Shown here: piece after piece, positions 42,569 to 51,970 of the stretch
How the letters are laid out: each line of letters begins with the position of its first letter
Numbering within the stretch: the first letter of the stretch is position 1
Assembly (NCBI GenBank): GCA_000710935.1
Contig: BAYV01000010.1
Location: forward strand, 62,001 to 126,000
From: Iodidimonas nitroreducens
GTDB taxonomy: Bacteria; Pseudomonadota; Alphaproteobacteria; Sphingomonadales; Rhodothalassiaceae
Reading direction: 5' to 3'
Length of the DNA: 64,000 nt
The notes under the pieces: model-generated
The model's input: only the letters and a program-made list of their open reading frames with translations
What the model was told of the DNA's origin: nothing
Databases searched by the model: none
Position numbers and translations under genes: made by a program

Positions 42569-45292
42569 TCATTCCTTGCGGGCTTTTTTATTTTTGAGAC
42601 GTTTTGACAAGCCATCGGCAAAGCGCAATAAAAATGGCAGAACCACCAGGGTTGTCAGCACCGTGATGCTGATCGCGATCATCAGCAGCATCCCCATGCT
42701 GGCGGTTCCACGATGCTGGGAAAGAGCCAGCGAGCCAAAGGAGCCGATGGTGGTGAGCGCGCTTAAGACAACAGCCCGGGGTGTGCTGCTGGAAAAAAGC
42801 GCGGCCATCCCGCTCTGGCCCGGATCGGCCTGTTTTTCGAGCGCCATATGGCGCGCCCGCATCGCCAGATGAATGGCGCTATCTACCCCCAAACCAATCA
42901 GCAGGGGCAAAACGATCACATTGGCAAAGTTAAAGGGCAGCCCGATCAAAATCCCGATGGCCGCCGTGAGGACCCCCGCCAAAAGGATCGGGGCCATCAC
43001 AATAAAGATAAAACCAATCCGCCGGATCAGCACAAAAATAAGGATCGATCCCAGCGCCAAAGCCAGCAATGATGCCTGCACCATCGCCTGCCCCACCACA
43101 TCACCCGCCCGCAGAACGGAAATGGCGCCCCCCGATAAATCCGGGGAAATTTCAGCCACTTCATCCACAAAAACACGGCGGGCCTCCTGATCGCGCACAT
43201 CATGGGCGGGAAGCACCTCGACCCGGACCAGACCATCGGGCGAAATAAACCGCCTGCTGATCGCCGGGGGCAGGCTTTCCATCTCCACGGGCCGGGCCGT
43301 CAATTGCAGGCGCAATCGCGCCATCTGCATCGGGAAATAGCGCATCAGGGCTTCATCAAGGCGATCATAAAGCGCCGGATCATGGCGCGCTGCCTGGAAA
43401 AAAACCTGCAAGCTTTCATTCAACCGGGCGGCGGCCTCGGCCGTTGGGCTATCGGGATCAATCGCGCCTACGATTTGAGTATCCGCGATCAGATCCGCCA
43501 CTGCCAGTTCAGCCGCGCGGGCATCCGTGGGGGGCAAGGCGGCCATCCGAGCTGCGAGATCATCACCACTTTGCAAGACAAAAACCAGATCACCCGCCAG
43601 AAAATCAATTTCCGCCAGTTTCAGATCCTGTTCATCAGGGATGAAATCATTCAAGGTGATCGCAGCCTCGACAGTGTCTAATGCTTCTGCCTTTTGCGCA
43701 AAATCGAAAGCCGCATCAGGGGATGGGCTGAGATAATTCAGCCTATAGGGAAAATCCTGCGGCCGATCAAACAACAGATCGAACGCGACCACCCCGGGTG
43801 ATTGCGGATCACGCAGATGCATCGGATCAGCATCAAAACGCACCTTATCCATCAGGCCCAATGACAGGAAACCCAGCACGATCAGCAATCCCGCCAGTGG
43901 CGCGCTGAAGCGTTGGCCAAAAGCCTGCAGCCGCCTGATGGTGCGGCCTGCTGCCACTTTCGCCGCAATGCCGTTCGGCTTGGCGGATGTTTTGACCGAA
44001 GGAAAAAGTGACAGCAAGGCGGGGATCAGGGTCATGGCAATGATAAAGGCCAGCAAAACCCCGGTCCCGGAAATCACCCCCAATTGCGCCATGCCCACAA
44101 ATCGGGTGGGCACGAAGGCAAAAAACGCAACGCTCGTGGTGAGCGCAGCCAGCGCCAAAGCCGGGCCCGCCTTTTCTATGGCCTGCACCATAGCGGCGCC
44201 TTGATCATCATGATCGCGGCTTTGCTCGGCATAGGCGAGGATCAAATGAATGGCAAAATCAATACCCAAGCCAATCAGCAAAACCGTAAAGGCGATGGAG
44301 ACCAGATTAAGCTCGCCAATCAAAACAGCCGCCGCCCCGGATGTAAGGAGAATAGACACAAGAAGCGAGGCCAGGGCCGCCACCACATATTGCCAACGCC
44401 CCAGCCCCACAACCAGAATAACCGCCACCAGCACAAGGGAGATGAGGGCCGATATCTCGATCCCCTGCGACACCGATTTCAATTCTTCGGTCCGCAAGAC
44501 AAGATCGCCGGTGATCGCAATGCTGGCGGCCTCAAGAACAGGCGCGGGCAGCCCGGCAATGGCCTGACGCAGCCCATCAATGGCGGCACGGGCGGGCTGC
44601 AGGGATTGATAATCCAGCACCGGATGAACCACCAGAACAGTCTGGTTGATCGCCTGTGTTTCGCCAAACATCTGTTGCCATGAAAGCGGCCTTGCCTCTC
44701 CCTTATTAAGGGCCGAAACCGTTTCATTCACCGCATCATAGGCACCGGCGATCATCGGCAGATCAACGCCATCCTCGCTCGCCTCAGAAATTCGTCCTAA
44801 TTCGGTGAAAAAGGTGGATAATGTTGGATGCTCTACTAAAGATTGCAACAAAGGGGCCGCACTGGACAGCCGCCCGGTCAAATCCATCAGATCATCAAGG
44901 GGCAGAAACAAAAGCCCCTGACGCTGGAAATAGGGATCGACCCGAGGGGCAAAAACATCGCTGAAAAGATCACGGCGCTGGCGCAGGGCTTTGGCGAGTT
45001 CGCTGGCTGCATGATCAGCTTCATCGGGGGTTTCGGCGCGGATGATAACAAGGATCTGATCGCGCAATTTCGGAAAGGCACGATCCATGGCAATGGCGTT
45101 TTGCCGGAAAGCCTCGCGGCTGTCGATCATCTGAGAGCTATCGGTATTGATCCCAAGGGACGTGATCGCCGCATAAACCGAAAGCAAAACAAGAAGCCCC
45201 AAAATGGCCACAACGCGCCGGGGCTTTTGCCATGCCTGCGCCACCACAAAGGACAGGAGGCGCTCGATAAGGGTTTCAAATGTCGCCTTCAC
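42569..45292 (-). CDS. MMPL/RND-family exporter, HpnN-like
   Basis: A large inner-membrane transporter of 907 residues with two repeats, each of one helix, a big periplasmic domain and about five helices. RND/SSD-type segments are seen, for example FTVLLIGLGIDFAIHLI and VIVLPLLIGLGVDSAIHLA. The N-terminal domain (INTDSSQMID, RDLFSDVFAP, GLLFLPLDDL, PLSWQ) resembles HpnN, the hopanoid exporter to the outer membrane. No hopanoid synthesis gene lies in the window, so substrate is inferred from similarity only. It follows a small unknown gene by 49 bp and overlaps the dehydratase gene. Confidence 0.8.
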   Translation of the reverse strand: MKATFETLIERLLSFVVAQAWQKPRRVVAILGLLVLLSVYAAITSLGINTDSSQMIDSREAFRQNAIAMDRAFPKLRDQILVIIRAETPDEADHAASELAKALRQRRDLFSDVFAPRVDPYFQRQGLLFLPLDDLMDLTGRLSSAAPLLQSLVEHPTLSTFFTELGRISEASEDGVDLPMIAGAYDAVNETVSALNKGEARPLSWQQMFGETQAINQTVLVVHPVLDYQSLQPARAAIDGLRQAIAGLPAPVLEAASIAITGDLVLRTEELKSVSQGIEISALISLVLVAVILVVGLGRWQYVVAALASLLVSILLTSGAAAVLIGELNLVSIAFTVLLIGLGIDFAIHLILAYAEQSRDHDDQGAAMVQAIEKAGPALALAALTTSVAFFAFVPTRFVGMAQLGVISGTGVLLAFIIAMTLIPALLSLFPSVKTSAKPNGIAAKVAAGRTIRRLQAFGQRFSAPLAGLLIVLGFLSLGLMDKVRFDADPMHLRDPQSPGVVAFDLLFDRPQDFPYRLNYLSPSPDAAFDFAQKAEALDTVEAAITLNDFIPDEQDLKLAEIDFLAGDLVFVLQSGDDLAARMAALPPTDARAAELAVADLIADTQIVGAIDPDSPTAEAAARLNESLQVFFQAARHDPALYDRLDEALMRYFPMQMARLRLQLTARPVEMESLPPAISRRFISPDGLVRVEVLPAHDVRDQEARRVFVDEVAEISPDLSGGAISVLRAGDVVGQAMVQASLLALALGSILIFVLIRRIGFIFIVMAPILLAGVLTAAIGILIGLPFNFANVIVLPLLIGLGVDSAIHLAMRARHMALEKQADPGQSGMAALFSSSTPRAVVLSALTTIGSFGSLALSQHRGTASMGMLLMIAISITVLTTLVVLPFLLRFADGLSKRLKNKKARKE

Positions 45293-45341
45293 GATGTGCT
45301 TCTTGCCCCTGCGCTTTAGGATTATGGAGGAGGATGAGAGA

Positions 45342-45686
45342 TCAATGATCGCTGGCGGCCAGCATGCTCTCCCTGATCCCGGTTTTCAATGCCAAGCCTT
45401 CGGCAGTGATGGTGATGGCATGCGGCCAGTTCGCCCGGGCCAATCCCTTGCGTTCCAATGTTCCCCACACATTGGGATTGATAAGCCCACTGGCAAAGCG
45501 GGTGGAAACCGTGAGGCGGCCAATATGCAGATGATCGCCATGGGCCTCTTTATGGGCTTGGGGCAGATTGAAAAGGGTAATTTCGCCGGTCTCTTCGTTG
45601 GTGGAGGCCAATTCGGATTTTTCAGCCAGTTCCTGCAATAAGGCGAGAGTCCGCATTTGCAGATTATTGAGCCTGATCATCGGCAT
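45342..45686 (-). CDS. Conserved small protein of unknown function
   Basis: I recognise this only as a type of short protein seen in alphaproteobacteria, with no known role. It has 114 residues, no membrane segment and no signal peptide. The N-terminus (MIRLNNLQMRTLALLQELAE) and the C-terminal VWGTLERKGLARANW followed by ITITAEGLALKTG suggest a winged-helix-like arrangement, but I would not call it a regulator. Between them lies HKEAHGDHLHIGRL with three His. CGGAG precedes ATG 45686. It heads a minus-strand group with the HpnN-like exporter. Two 24-bp tandem repeats lie 45-92 bp upstream of its start. Confidence 0.7.
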   Translation of the reverse strand: MPMIRLNNLQMRTLALLQELAEKSELASTNEETGEITLFNLPQAHKEAHGDHLHIGRLTVSTRFASGLINPNVWGTLERKGLARANWPHAITITAEGLALKTGIRESMLAASDH

Positions 45687-45730
45687 TGTGCACTCCGTTT
45701 TTTTTCATTGATGGGCTTCAGGGCTGGGCT

Positions 45731-45778
45731 GAGCTTTAGCGCTTTTTCAAAAATGAGCTTTAGCGCTGTTTCAAAAAG
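45731..45778. repeat. Two tandem 24-bp repeats upstream of the unknown gene
   Basis: Copies at 45731-45754 and 45755-45778 differ at one base and share TGAGCTTTAGCGCT followed by a T-rich then A-rich tail. They lie in the 309-bp spacer between the small unknown gene (minus) and cysD (plus), which otherwise holds no visible gene. The core CTTTAGCGCTTTTT recurs in the sciP upstream region. Position favours an operator of the minus-strand gene. Confidence 0.75.
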
Positions 45779-45995
45779 CTGCCCTTTATTCTGGCATGAA
45801 AAGCGGCAGGCGATTATTGTCATGGGCGGCTCGATGATTAAAGATATGTTTTAGCTTAATCATGCGAAAAGGAAAAATGCCCAAAGCCGCAGGCAAAAAG
45901 CCAAGAGTTTTCGTTGAAAGATCGGGCCATCTGGCTTAGGTCCTGACTTAAGCTGAACAGGCACGGATTATCCAGCAGGAAGGCACGCTCATCCC

Positions 45996-46898
45996 ATGTC
46001 ACAGATGACCCACTTACAGCGTCTGGAAGCCGAAAGCATCCAGATCATTCGCGAGGTTGCATCGGAATGCCGCAATCCCGTGATGCTGTTTTCCATCGGC
46101 AAGGATTCGATGGTCATGCTGCATCTGGCGCGCAAGGCTTTTTATCCCTCGCCTTTGCCCTTTCCCATTTTGCATGTGGATACCACCTGGAAATTCCGCG
46201 AGATGATCGCCTTCAGGGATCAACTCGCCAAAGATTGGGGCCTTGATCTGCTGGTTCATATCAATCAGGACGGGGTGAAACAGGGTGTGGGGCCGATCAG
46301 CCATGGCTCTGCCATCCATACCGACATCATGAAAACCCAATCGCTCAAACAGGCGCTCGACCTTTATAAATTCGATGCGGCTTTTGGCGGCGCCCGGCGC
46401 GATGAGGAAAAATCCCGCGCTAAGGAGCGGATTTTTTCTTTCCGCTCAGCCCAGCATCGCTGGGATCCTAAAAATCAGCGTCCTGAATTATGGCACATCT
46501 ACAATACCCGCATCCATAAGGGCGAAAGCATGCGGGTGTTTCCCATCTCGAATTGGACCGAATTGGATGTGTGGCAATATATTTATCAGGAAAAAATCCC
46601 CATCATCGAGCTTTATTTTGCCAAGGAACGTCCGGTGGTGGAACGCGATGGCGCGCTGATCATGGTCGATGATGATCGCCTGCCCATCAATGCAGGAGAG
46701 ACCGTGGAAAAACGCATGGTCCGCTTTCGCACTTTGGGCTGCTATCCCCTTACCGGCGGCATTGAATCCCAGGCAACGGATATGGAAGGGATCATCATGG
46801 AAATGCTGGTTTCCCGCACTTCCGAGCGGCAAGGTCGGGTGATCGATCGCGATCATGGGGCCTCGATGGAAAAAAAGAAGCAGGAAGGCTATTTCTGA
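45996..46898 (+). CDS. cysD: Sulfate adenylyltransferase subunit 2
   Basis: The catalytic small subunit of ATP sulfurylase, forming APS from sulfate and ATP. The 300-residue protein has the PP-loop motif [12 protein letters not shown] and the conserved segments [28 protein letters not shown] and [15 protein letters not shown] 45996 is used; ATG 46005 is possible. It overlaps cysNC by one base (TGATG), so translation is coupled and the subunits are made together. Confidence 0.95.
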   Translation: MSQMTHLQRLEAESIQIIREVASECRNPVMLFSIGKDSMVMLHLARKAFYPSPLPFPILHVDTTWKFREMIAFRDQLAKDWGLDLLVHINQDGVKQGVGPISHGSAIHTDIMKTQSLKQALDLYKFDAAFGGARRDEEKSRAKERIFSFRSAQHRWDPKNQRPELWHIYNTRIHKGESMRVFPISNWTELDVWQYIYQEKIPIIELYFAKERPVVERDGALIMVDDDRLPINAGETVEKRMVRFRTLGCYPLTGGIESQATDMEGIIMEMLVSRTSERQGRVIDRDHGASMEKKKQEGYF

Positions 46899-48796
46899 TG
46901 CATGATCAATCCGTGGGAAAAGCGCCCGAAGCCCTGATCCGCTATCTGAAGGAACAGGAATCAAAGGATTTGCTGCGCTTCATCACCTGTGGCAGCGTGG
47001 ATGATGGCAAATCCACCCTGATTGGCCGCCTGCTCTTTGATTCCAAAATGATTTTTGAAGATCAACTGGCCAGCCTTGAAAAAGACAGCCGGAAAATGGG
47101 CACCACGGGTCAGGATATCGATCTGGCGCTTCTTCTCGATGGTTTGGAGGCCGAGCGCGAACAGGGCATCACCATCGATGTGGCCTATCGCTTTTTTGCC
47201 ACCGACAAGCGCCGGTTCATCGTGGCCGATACCCCCGGCCATGAACAATATACCCGGAATATGGCCACCGGCGCCTCGACCGCCGATGCCGCGATCATTT
47301 TGGTGGATGCGCGCAAGGGCCTGCTCACCCAAACCCGCCGCCACAGCTATATCTGCTCGCTTTTGGGTGTGCGCCATATCATTTTAGCCGTCAACAAGAT
47401 GGATCTGGTGGATTATTCCCAAACGGTTTTTGATCAGATCCGCGCCGATTATGAAGCCTTTGCCAAAACCATTGGCTATGATCATGTCAGCTGCCTGCCG
47501 CTTTCAGCGCTCAAGGGTGAAAATGTTCTGCATCGCACGGCGGCCCTTGATTGGTTCAATGGCCCCACCCTTCTCGCCAAGCTTGAAACCATTCCCGTGG
47601 CCGATGCTGATGATACAGGCCCCTTTCGCCTGCCGGTGCAGTGGGTCAATCGCCCTAATCTGGATTTTCGCGGATTTTCCGGCACCATCGCCGCCGGGCG
47701 GATTTCGGTGGGCGATCCTGTCGTGGTTTTGCCATCGGCCAAAAGCAGCAGGGTATCATCCATCGTCACCTTTGATGGAACGCGAGAAAGTGCCTCGATC
47801 GGTGAAGCCATCACCCTCACCCTTGAAGATGAAATCGATATTTCGCGCGGCGATGTGATCTGCCACTCCGAAAACCGGGCCGGGCTTTCCGATCAATTCG
47901 AGGCGAAAATCGTGTGGATGGCCGATGAACCGCTGATCCCCGGGCGGCCCTATCTGCTGAAAAGCGGCGCTCGCACGGTTTCAATGGTGGTGACCCGGCT
48001 AAAATACAGTATTAATGTCAATAGCCTCGAACAAGCCGCCACCAAACGGCTTGAGCTTAATGATATCGGGGTTGCCAATATCAGCCTTGATCAGCAGATC
48101 GCCTTTGATCCCTATCACGATAATCACGAAACCGGCAGTTTCATCATCATCGACAAGATGACCAATGGCACGGTGGGGGCCGGGATGATCGATTTCGGCC
48201 TGCGCCGGGCCACCAATATTCATTGGCAGGCGGTGGATGTGAACAAGGCCGCCCGCGCCGCGATGAAGGCGCAAAAACCGGCTGTTTTGTGGTTTACCGG
48301 GCTTTCAGGATCGGGCAAATCAACCATCGCCAATCTGGTTGAAAAGCGCCTTCATGCCGCTGGTCGACACACCTATATGCTGGATGGCGACAATATCCGC
48401 CATGGCTTGAATAAGGATCTGGGCTTTACCGAAGTGGACCGGGTGGAAAATATCCGCCGGGTTGCCGAAGTCGCACGCCTGATGGCTGATGCCGGTTTGA
48501 TCGTTTTGGTTTCGTTCATCTCGCCTTTCCGATCCGAACGTAAGATGGCCCGCGATCTTTTGCCGGAGGATGAATTTCACGAGGTTTTCGTGGACACGCC
48601 CATCGCCCTGTGCGAACAGCGCGATCCCAAAGGGCTTTATAAAAAGGCACGAATGGGTGAAATCAAGAATTTCACGGGCATCGACAGCCCCTATGAACCG
48701 CCTTTGGCATCAGAACTCACCCTTGAAACCGCTCTCTCCTCGGCCGAAGAATGCGCCGGGCAGGTGATCGATTATCTTGATCAGTTAAGCGATTGA
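46898..48796 (+). CDS. cysNC: Bifunctional sulfate adenylyltransferase GTPase subunit / APS kinase
   Basis: A 632-residue fusion. The N-terminal CysN GTPase has [21 protein letters not shown] and NKMDLV, like an elongation factor, followed by two beta-barrel domains. The C-terminal CysC kinase starts near residue 455 with [12 protein letters not shown] and makes PAPS from APS. Fusion of CysN and CysC is common in alphaproteobacteria. Together with CysD it activates sulfate. Its stop is 5 bp from the stop of the converging sensor kinase gene. Confidence 0.95.
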   Translation: MHDQSVGKAPEALIRYLKEQESKDLLRFITCGSVDDGKSTLIGRLLFDSKMIFEDQLASLEKDSRKMGTTGQDIDLALLLDGLEAEREQGITIDVAYRFFATDKRRFIVADTPGHEQYTRNMATGASTADAAIILVDARKGLLTQTRRHSYICSLLGVRHIILAVNKMDLVDYSQTVFDQIRADYEAFAKTIGYDHVSCLPLSALKGENVLHRTAALDWFNGPTLLAKLETIPVADADDTGPFRLPVQWVNRPNLDFRGFSGTIAAGRISVGDPVVVLPSAKSSRVSSIVTFDGTRESASIGEAITLTLEDEIDISRGDVICHSENRAGLSDQFEAKIVWMADEPLIPGRPYLLKSGARTVSMVVTRLKYSINVNSLEQAATKRLELNDIGVANISLDQQIAFDPYHDNHETGSFIIIDKMTNGTVGAGMIDFGLRRATNIHWQAVDVNKAARAAMKAQKPAVLWFTGLSGSGKSTIANLVEKRLHAAGRHTYMLDGDNIRHGLNKDLGFTEVDRVENIRRVAEVARLMADAGLIVLVSFISPFRSERKMARDLLPEDEFHEVFVDTPIALCEQRDPKGLYKKARMGEIKNFTGIDSPYEPPLASELTLETALSSAEECAGQVIDYLDQLSD

Positions 48797-48801
48797 CCGC
48801 A

Positions 48802-50472
48802 TTAAGCCGTCTCCTCGGCCATCAGCGTTCTGTTTTCCGGGAATTGCACGGTGAATTCCGTTCCCTTCCCGGGTGCTGATTGCACGGTCACGCTGGCCTG
48901 ATGCAATGTGGCAAGGTTTTTAACCAATGGCAGCCCCAAGCCGGTTCCGGGGAATTGTCGCGACAGGCTATTATCCACCTGCTGAAACGGCTCGAATATT
49001 TTATCCAGATCTTCGGCCGCAATGCCAATGCCGCTATCGATCACTCTGATCTGGATGGCCTTTTCAGGCATATCCACACACAACCTCACCGATCCATCGG
49101 ACGGGGTGAATTTGATCGCATTCGACAACAGATTGAGCAAAATCTGCCGCAGCGCCCGGCGTTCCGCCCGCAACATGGGCAAATCCATCTTGCAATCGAG
49201 CTCCAGGGCAATCTCCGCCTTGGTGGCCATGGGGGCCATATGATTAAGCGCCAATTGGGTCAGTTCCTCCAGATCGATGCTTTCTTCTTGCAATTCATAA
49301 CGGCCCGCTTCGATCCGCGACAGATCGAGAATCCCAGAGATCAGTTCGAGCAGATGGCGTCCGCTTTCCTTGATATGAACGCTATAATCCCGCACGGTTT
49401 TAGCGGGCATGGGAATATCATCCCGGGCGATCAATTCGGCAAAACCGATGATCGAATTGAGGGGCGTGCGCAATTCATGGCTCATCACCGATAGAAATTG
49501 AGATTTCGCCTGATTGGCGCTTTCGGCTTGTTTTCGCGCCTCGATCAATTCCTGTTCTTGCTGCTTTAAATGGGTGATATCGGCATGAACACTGACCAAT
49601 TCGCCGGATGATGTGCGCCGCAAGGTGCTTTGCACCCAGCGCCCGCCTGCCAAAGGCTGTACAAGCTGATGGCCCGGTTCAAGATTGGCCCCGGCATTGC
49701 CAGCATTGCCATCGGGGAAAAAATCGCGAAACATCCGATTGGCAAGCTGCAATTCCCCTTCGGCCGAGAAAATGGCAAAAGCTTCGCCTGTATTTTCAAT
49801 GGCATCCCTGATCCGCATATGGGCCATCTGCAAAGCCTGTTTATCGCGCAGAGCTTCCATAAAGGCATGAAAACTGCGAAAGGCGATATAGGCCAGCACC
49901 AACACGAAAACGATCAGCAAAAGGCCCATCGCAAAGCCTTCGCGCGATCCATGATAGAGCATGCATAAAACCGAAAGCGGCATGGCTGTTAATGAAAAGG
50001 CCAAACAATGACGCGGCAAGGGTGACAGGGATGTGACCACGCCCGCTGTGAGGCCAATGGCGATAAAGGCAATGAAAATATGAACATTTTCATTATCGGC
50101 AAAGCCAAAAACCAGTTCCGCCGCCCCCCATGAAAGGCCCATCATGATGGTAAAGATCAAGGAGGCGCGCAAGGATCGACCCTGGATCGCTTCGGGGTTG
50201 AAATAGCGCCTGATCTGATAGGCTTTCCACAGGCTGAAAAGCGAAAGCCCGATGATCACAGAAATCCAGAGGCTGGCATAAAGGGGATTGGCATGGGGAT
50301 ATAAAACCCCCAAAACCACAATCGCCACCACGATATTCATGATCGACATGATCGGGATGAATTGCAAAAGATGCAGAAATTGAGCCCGGCGCACAATCCG
50401 GCGCGGCATAAAAACCTTGATGTCATCGGCCTCGGACCCCAGCGCCGAATGGCCTTTCTTATTTTTGTTCAT
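48802..50472 (-). CDS. Membrane sensor histidine kinase with PAS-like domain
   Basis: A 556-residue kinase. Five to six hydrophobic helices (about 35-200) form the sensor. A PAS-like segment (RIRDAIENTGEAFAIFSAEGE) and a short coiled-coil linker lead to the HisKA box SHELRTPLNSIIG and an HATPase domain with NLLSNAIKFT, DSGIGI and GTGLGLPLV. ATG 50472 is chosen since GGGAT precedes it; the TTG at 50484 is less likely. No receiver domain or response regulator gene is adjacent, so it is an orphan kinase. The PdhS/DivJ-like end domain is a tempting analogy, but the partner is unknown. Confidence 0.88.
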   Translation of the reverse strand: MNKNKKGHSALGSEADDIKVFMPRRIVRRAQFLHLLQFIPIMSIMNIVVAIVVLGVLYPHANPLYASLWISVIIGLSLFSLWKAYQIRRYFNPEAIQGRSLRASLIFTIMMGLSWGAAELVFGFADNENVHIFIAFIAIGLTAGVVTSLSPLPRHCLAFSLTAMPLSVLCMLYHGSREGFAMGLLLIVFVLVLAYIAFRSFHAFMEALRDKQALQMAHMRIRDAIENTGEAFAIFSAEGELQLANRMFRDFFPDGNAGNAGANLEPGHQLVQPLAGGRWVQSTLRRTSSGELVSVHADITHLKQQEQELIEARKQAESANQAKSQFLSVMSHELRTPLNSIIGFAELIARDDIPMPAKTVRDYSVHIKESGRHLLELISGILDLSRIEAGRYELQEESIDLEELTQLALNHMAPMATKAEIALELDCKMDLPMLRAERRALRQILLNLLSNAIKFTPSDGSVRLCVDMPEKAIQIRVIDSGIGIAAEDLDKIFEPFQQVDNSLSRQFPGTGLGLPLVKNLATLHQASVTVQSAPGKGTEFTVQFPENRTLMAEETA

Positions 50473-50577
50473 TACATATCCCAAGGATCGCTGAGATCAG
50501 ACGATCTCATGGGGATGTAAATTAATCTTTAATCATGGCGCACACCCCATCACAATGGCATGAGCGGGGCCAGAGTT

Positions 50578-51759
50578 TCAGTTCGCCAACGGGCTTTCGG
50601 TCCGCTCAATCCATCCCCCGCCCAGCACTTCATCGCCATCATAGAAAACCGCCGCCTGTCCGGGGGAAATGCCCGCTTGTGGCGTGCACAGCGTGATCTG
50701 CGCCCGGCGATCATCAAGCAGCCGCACCCGCGCTTTCACAGGCTCCTGCGTATTTCTGATGCGCACGAATACATCTTGTTCATCTGTCTCTGGTCGGTCC
50801 TCGCCCAGCCAATTCAGCTCGCGGGCGATGAAACGGCCAATATCCAGAGCCGCTTTGGGGCCCACGATCACCCGCCTGCTTTCAGGCTCCAGCTTCACCA
50901 CATAAAGCGGATCGGCAGTGCCCCCCACCCCGATGCCCCGGCGCTGGCCAATGGTATAATGAATGATCCCTTCATGCTGGCCCAAAACCCGGCCATCCAG
51001 ATGAACGATCTCGCCGGGATCAGCGGCACCGGGGCGCAGGCGTTCGATGACGCTGGCATAATTGCCCTGCGGCACAAAGCAGATATCCTGGCTATCGGGT
51101 TTATCGGCTACGATCAGCCCGAAATCTTCGGCCAGCATCCGCACATCCGGCTTTTCCAGCCCGCCCAAGGGGAAGCGCAGAAAATCAAGCTGTTCGCGGG
51201 TGGTGGAAAACAGAAAATAGCTTTGATCCCGGCGCGCATCCACCGCCTTAAAAAGGCGCCAGCCCCCCTCCCCGGGGAAAGACTGCACATAATGCCCGGT
51301 CGCCAGACAATCCGCCCCCAAATCCCGTGCCGTTTGCAAAAGATCGCGAAATTTGACCCGTTCATTACAGCGCACGCAAGGAATTGGGGTTTCACCACGC
51401 AGATAGCTATCGGCAAAATCATCCATCACGGCATCGGAAAAGCGGCTTTCATAATCCAGAACATAATGGGGAATGCCCAAGGATTCACAAACTCTGCGGG
51501 CATCGTGAATATCCTGCCCGGCACAACAGGCGCCCTTTTTCTGAACCGCCACCCCATGATCATAAAGCTGCAAGGTGATGCCGATCACCTCATAGCCCTG
51601 ACGCGCCAGCAAAGCTGCGGTCACCGAGCTATCGACCCCGCCCGACATCGCCACAACCACACGGGTATCGGCTGGCGCCCGGTCAAACCCAAGGCCATTC
51701 AATGTTCCGGGCGACCAATGGGCGGCCTCGGCGATCAGCTTGTCTAATAATGTGCTCAC
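50578..51759 (-). CDS. mnmA: tRNA-specific 2-thiouridylase MnmA
   Basis: Introduces sulfur at wobble U34 of tRNA-Lys, -Glu and -Gln. The PP-loop is [10 protein letters not shown]. The two active-site cysteines are in IPCVRCN and SQDICFV. GTG 51759 gives a 393-residue protein; a TTG at 51804 would extend it by 15 residues. Neither has a clear ribosome site. The gene is divergent from fliK with a 211-bp spacer holding the sigma-54 promoter. Confidence 0.92.
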   Translation of the reverse strand: MSTLLDKLIAEAAHWSPGTLNGLGFDRAPADTRVVVAMSGGVDSSVTAALLARQGYEVIGITLQLYDHGVAVQKKGACCAGQDIHDARRVCESLGIPHYVLDYESRFSDAVMDDFADSYLRGETPIPCVRCNERVKFRDLLQTARDLGADCLATGHYVQSFPGEGGWRLFKAVDARRDQSYFLFSTTREQLDFLRFPLGGLEKPDVRMLAEDFGLIVADKPDSQDICFVPQGNYASVIERLRPGAADPGEIVHLDGRVLGQHEGIIHYTIGQRRGIGVGGTADPLYVVKLEPESRRVIVGPKAALDIGRFIARELNWLGEDRPETDEQDVFVRIRNTQEPVKARVRLLDDRRAQITLCTPQAGISPGQAAVFYDGDEVLGGGWIERTESPLAN

Positions 51760-51919
51760 GCGGCGCACTATAATCTTCTGCCGCAAAAATTCAACATCCG
51801 GCAAAAGCCGCCATCCATGGGGCAGAGATTGCCTGATCCCTCCCTATAAAGCATCCTTAATATCCTGATTACCATCTATAAATCATTGTTTTTCAATACG
51901 TTAAAGAAATTCATCAAAT

Positions 51920-51934
51920 TGGCCCGATCATTGC
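51920..51934 (+). promoter_or_regulatory. Sigma-54 promoter before fliK
   Basis: TGGCCCGATCATTGC has GG and GC separated by exactly 10 nt, the required -24/-12 spacing. It differs from the TGGCACG-N4-TTGC consensus at one base. It lies 37 bp before the fliK ATG. Hook genes in Caulobacter-type flagellar systems use sigma-54 with FlbD, and flbD is encoded 10 kb downstream. Confidence 0.85.
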
Positions 51935-51970
51935 ATTGTTCTGAGCGACATAACAGCGAGCAAGCGCATC

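Noticed and set aside
45857-45995. A riboswitch in front of cysD
   Set aside because: No aptamer signature that I know could be matched in this spacer.
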